Positions 62,122 through 64,000 of a stretch of DNA of 64,000 nucleotides are shown here, one piece after another. The notes under the pieces were generated by a model. The model made no database searches. It worked only from the letters and a program-made list of their open reading frames with translations, and had not been told where the DNA came from. This DNA comes from JAFMJV01 sp963814315 (GTDB taxonomy: Bacteria > Chloroflexota > Limnocylindria > Limnocylindrales > CSP1-4). Position numbers and translations under genes: made by a program. The stretch covers positions 496,001 through 560,000 of the forward strand of contig CAWFCG010000001.1 of assembly GCA_963814315.1 (NCBI GenBank). The letters are read 5' to 3'. Within the stretch, counting starts at the first letter, position 1; the number at the start of each line of letters is the position of its first letter.

Positions 62122-62877
62122 ATGAGCATGGGCATCGTCTTCGACATCCGTGAGTTCACGGTGCATGACGGGCCTGGCATGCGCACCACCGTCTTCATGA
62201 AAGGCTGTCCGCTGGCCTGCACCTGGTGCCACAATCCGGAAGGCCTCTCCATCCAGCCCCAGGTCATGCGCTCCACAACGGGCGAACGGTCGGTTGGCCG
62301 CGAGTACGAGGCTGGCGAGTTGGCGGCGATCTTGTCGCAACAGGCGGACATCCTTGCGGCCAGCGGTGGCGGCGTGACCTTCTCGGGCGGAGAGCCACTG
62401 CTGCAGGCCGACTTCGTGGCCGATGTGATCGACCTCCTGGGCGATGTGCACGTGGTGCTTGATACGTCCGGCTACGCTCCGGCCACTGTGTTCGAGCAGG
62501 TGGCGGCCAGGTCCGACCTGCTCTACCTCGACATCAAGCTCATCGACCCCTGTGCGCACCAGCGCTGGACGGGCCAGGACAATGGGCCGATCCTGGCGAA
62601 CGTGGACTCGCTGGCACGGCTCGATCGACCCTTCGTGGCTCGGGTGCCGTTGGTCCCAGGCGTGACTGATACGACCGCAAATCTGACCGCCATCGCGGAG
62701 CGCCTGGCGCCGCAGCCGACGCTCCGGTACGTCGAGTTGCTGCCATACAATCGAGCCGCGGGCGGCAAGTACGAGGCGTGTGGCATGACGTTCCAGCCTG
62801 GCTTCGATGAAGCGCAGACACCCAACGCGGACACAGGGCCGTTCGAGCAGCTGGGGATCGAGGTACGAGTGGCATGA
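62122..62877 (+). CDS. Glycyl-radical enzyme activating enzyme (radical SAM)
   Basis: A 251-residue radical SAM activase. The cluster motif is in KGCPLACTWCHNPEG (C-x3-C-x2-C, the CxxxCxxC pattern), with GGGVTFSGGEPLLQ for SAM binding and a late YVELLPYNRAAGGKYEACG. The pyruvate formate-lyase activase size (about 246 residues) fits, and no ferredoxin-like double cluster insert is present after the SAM cluster. It installs the glycyl radical on the adjacent enzyme, whose start it overlaps (ATGA). It follows the transporter ATPase by 28 bp. Confidence 0.9.
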   Translation: MSMGIVFDIREFTVHDGPGMRTTVFMKGCPLACTWCHNPEGLSIQPQVMRSTTGERSVGREYEAGELAAILSQQADILAASGGGVTFSGGEPLLQADFVADVIDLLGDVHVVLDTSGYAPATVFEQVAARSDLLYLDIKLIDPCAHQRWTGQDNGPILANVDSLARLDRPFVARVPLVPGVTDTTANLTAIAERLAPQPTLRYVELLPYNRAAGGKYEACGMTFQPGFDEAQTPNADTGPFEQLGIEVRVA

Positions 62878-64000
62878 ATGGGAGGCTGACGAGACTCCGA
62901 GCGCTCACGCGCGAGGGCCACTTCAGGCGATACCGCCAGTCGCTGGTGCTCGACCTCATCTCTGAATGCGATCGTGAAGACCTGTCGTGGCCGTCACGGA
63001 TGGCACGCCTGACGCGTCGCATGTGTGAGGCCGAGCAGGTCGTCATCGAACCTGAGGAGCGCATCGTCTTCACTCGGACGCTGTCGGCAGTGCCACCGGT
63101 CTATGCCCAAGCCGACCTGGCTGCCATGACCGAGGGCAGGACCCTGCACGAGGGCGGCATCGTGAACAACGTCTGTGCTGACTGGGGCATGTCGTTGCGA
63201 GACGGCTTGCTGGGACGACGCGAGGTCGCCCTACAGACGCGCGCTCGGCTGGTGGCGACCGACGACGTGGCGGGCATCTTGTTCATCGATGCGTCCCTTG
63301 AGACCATCGATGCTGTGCTGGCGCTGGCCGGCCGCTATGCGTCGGAGGCTAGAGCCCGCAACATGCACGATGTCGCCGACCGGCTGGAGCACGTTCCTGC
63401 CGGGGCTCCGCAGTCCTTCCACGATGCACTCCAGTCGATGCGCTTCATGCATGCCATCGTGTGGCTCTCAGGTCACCACCACGTTGGCTTGGGACGACTG
63501 GACCAGTACCTGTGGCCGTACCTGGCGGCAGATCTTGACGAAGGTCGACTCGATGACGCTGGTGCTGAGGCATTGTTGGCCGAGTTCTTCATCGCGCTCA
63601 ATCGCGACTCTGACCTGTACCCAGGCATCCAGCAGGGTGACAACGGCCAGTCGCTCACTCTCGGTGGGGTGACGCCGACTGGGGCCTCCGCGGTCAACCC
63701 ACTCACCACGATGGTGCTGCGGGTGGCTCGCAACGTCGGCCTCATCGATCCCAAGATCAACCTTCGCATCACCCCCGAGACCGATCAGGCATTGCTGGAG
63801 CTGGCGACCGAGCTGACCCGCAAGGGACTGGGCTTCCCGCAGTATGCCAACGACGACGTGGTGATCCCGGCGCTGGCAGCGCACGGCTACGACATAGCTG
63901 ACGCCCGCGACTACACCGTTGCAGCCTGCTGGGAGTTCATCATCCCCGGCCGTGGCATGGACGTGGGCAATATCGGTGCGGTCTCGTTCCCGGCCGCTGC
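62874..64000 (+). CDS. Glycyl radical enzyme, 5' part (continues beyond the window)
   Basis: The frame is open from ATG 62874 to the window edge (375 codons). The N-terminal region matches the pyruvate formate-lyase-like fold: SLVLDLISECDREDLSWPSRMA, an EPEERIVFTRTLS block and LTLGGVTPTGASAVNPLT. The thiyl cysteine is Cys352 in TVAACWEFIIPGRG. Its C-x-E context recalls the dehydratase and lyase branches rather than classic pyruvate formate-lyase (two adjacent cysteines). The glycyl loop lies outside the window. Sharing the operon with a sugar importer and AraA suggests a sugar-derived or diol substrate (inference). Confidence 0.85.
   Translation, partial: MNGRLTRLRALTREGHFRRYRQSLVLDLISECDREDLSWPSRMARLTRRMCEAEQVVIEPEERIVFTRTLSAVPPVYAQADLAAMTEGRTLHEGGIVNNVCADWGMSLRDGLLGRREVALQTRARLVATDDVAGILFIDASLETIDAVLALAGRYASEARARNMHDVADRLEHVPAGAPQSFHDALQSMRFMHAIVWLSGHHHVGLGRLDQYLWPYLAADLDEGRLDDAGAEALLAEFFIALNRDSDLYPGIQQGDNGQSLTLGGVTPTGASAVNPLTTMVLRVARNVGLIDPKINLRITPETDQALLELATELTRKGLGFPQYANDDVVIPALAAHGYDIADARDYTVAACWEFIIPGRGMDVGNIGAVSFPAA

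Noticed and set aside
62226..62462. Small frames within the activase gene
   Set aside because: They are alternate-frame readings of a conserved radical SAM protein.

Overview
The window is about 64 kb of GC-rich bacterial chromosome with tightly packed genes, many sharing 4-bp ATGA or GTGA overlaps. The gene set suggests a high-GC member of Chloroflexota or a related Terrabacteria lineage. It includes the GlgE/TreYZ/TreS glucan pathway, a Gly-X-Y surface protein, DUF6325, a Cthe_2159-type protein and several genes that look leaderless. That placement is an inference from gene content, not a measured taxonomy. I recognise no rRNA, tRNA, CRISPR array or intact insertion sequence.

Region 1 (1-7737) is a minus-strand surface-associated locus. 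It holds two tandem secreted DUF1566 proteins, a Cthe_2159-like beta-helix protein, a DUF4956 membrane protein, a VTC-domain protein, and an OmpR-type kinase/regulator pair. Three promoters here carry the same 18-bp box, CGTAACCG-N4-GAAAGG, followed 9-10 bp later by TACGGT or TACGTT. This looks like a small regulon of the resident response regulator.

Region 2 (7764-14362) holds three toxin-antitoxin modules, a collagen-like surface protein, a secreted orphan, and a TetR/alcohol dehydrogenase pair with two perfect palindromic operators. Region 3 (14887-20503) is a molybdenum NAD-dependent formate dehydrogenase operon with fdhD. Next come a zinc-finger/proline-rich orphan and a DUF2161 nuclease-like gene.

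Region 4 (22318-34511) is a six-gene minus-strand operon in the order glgX, treY, treZ, glgE, treS, maltokinase. It can cycle glycogen, trehalose, maltose-1-phosphate and glucan. The treS/maltokinase boundary is frameshifted. Region 5 (34777-49460) is mixed: small membrane proteins, a TAP-like hydrolase, MocA, aminopeptidase P, VapBC, glutamate decarboxylase, a doubled AI-2E transporter and DUF6325. It ends in a patch of decayed genes (a chimeric MFS gene and a LuxR/MalT remnant).

Region 6 (49674-54431) has a membrane-anchored phosphodiesterase, a voltage-gated-type potassium channel and a thiamine-diphosphate decarboxylase. Region 7 (54442-end) is a LacI-controlled sugar locus. It holds L-arabinose isomerase (frameshifted), a ribose-type ABC importer, and a glycyl radical enzyme with its activase, cut by the window edge. 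This isomerase-importer-radical-enzyme operon and the box-controlled surface locus are the two best candidates for something undescribed.
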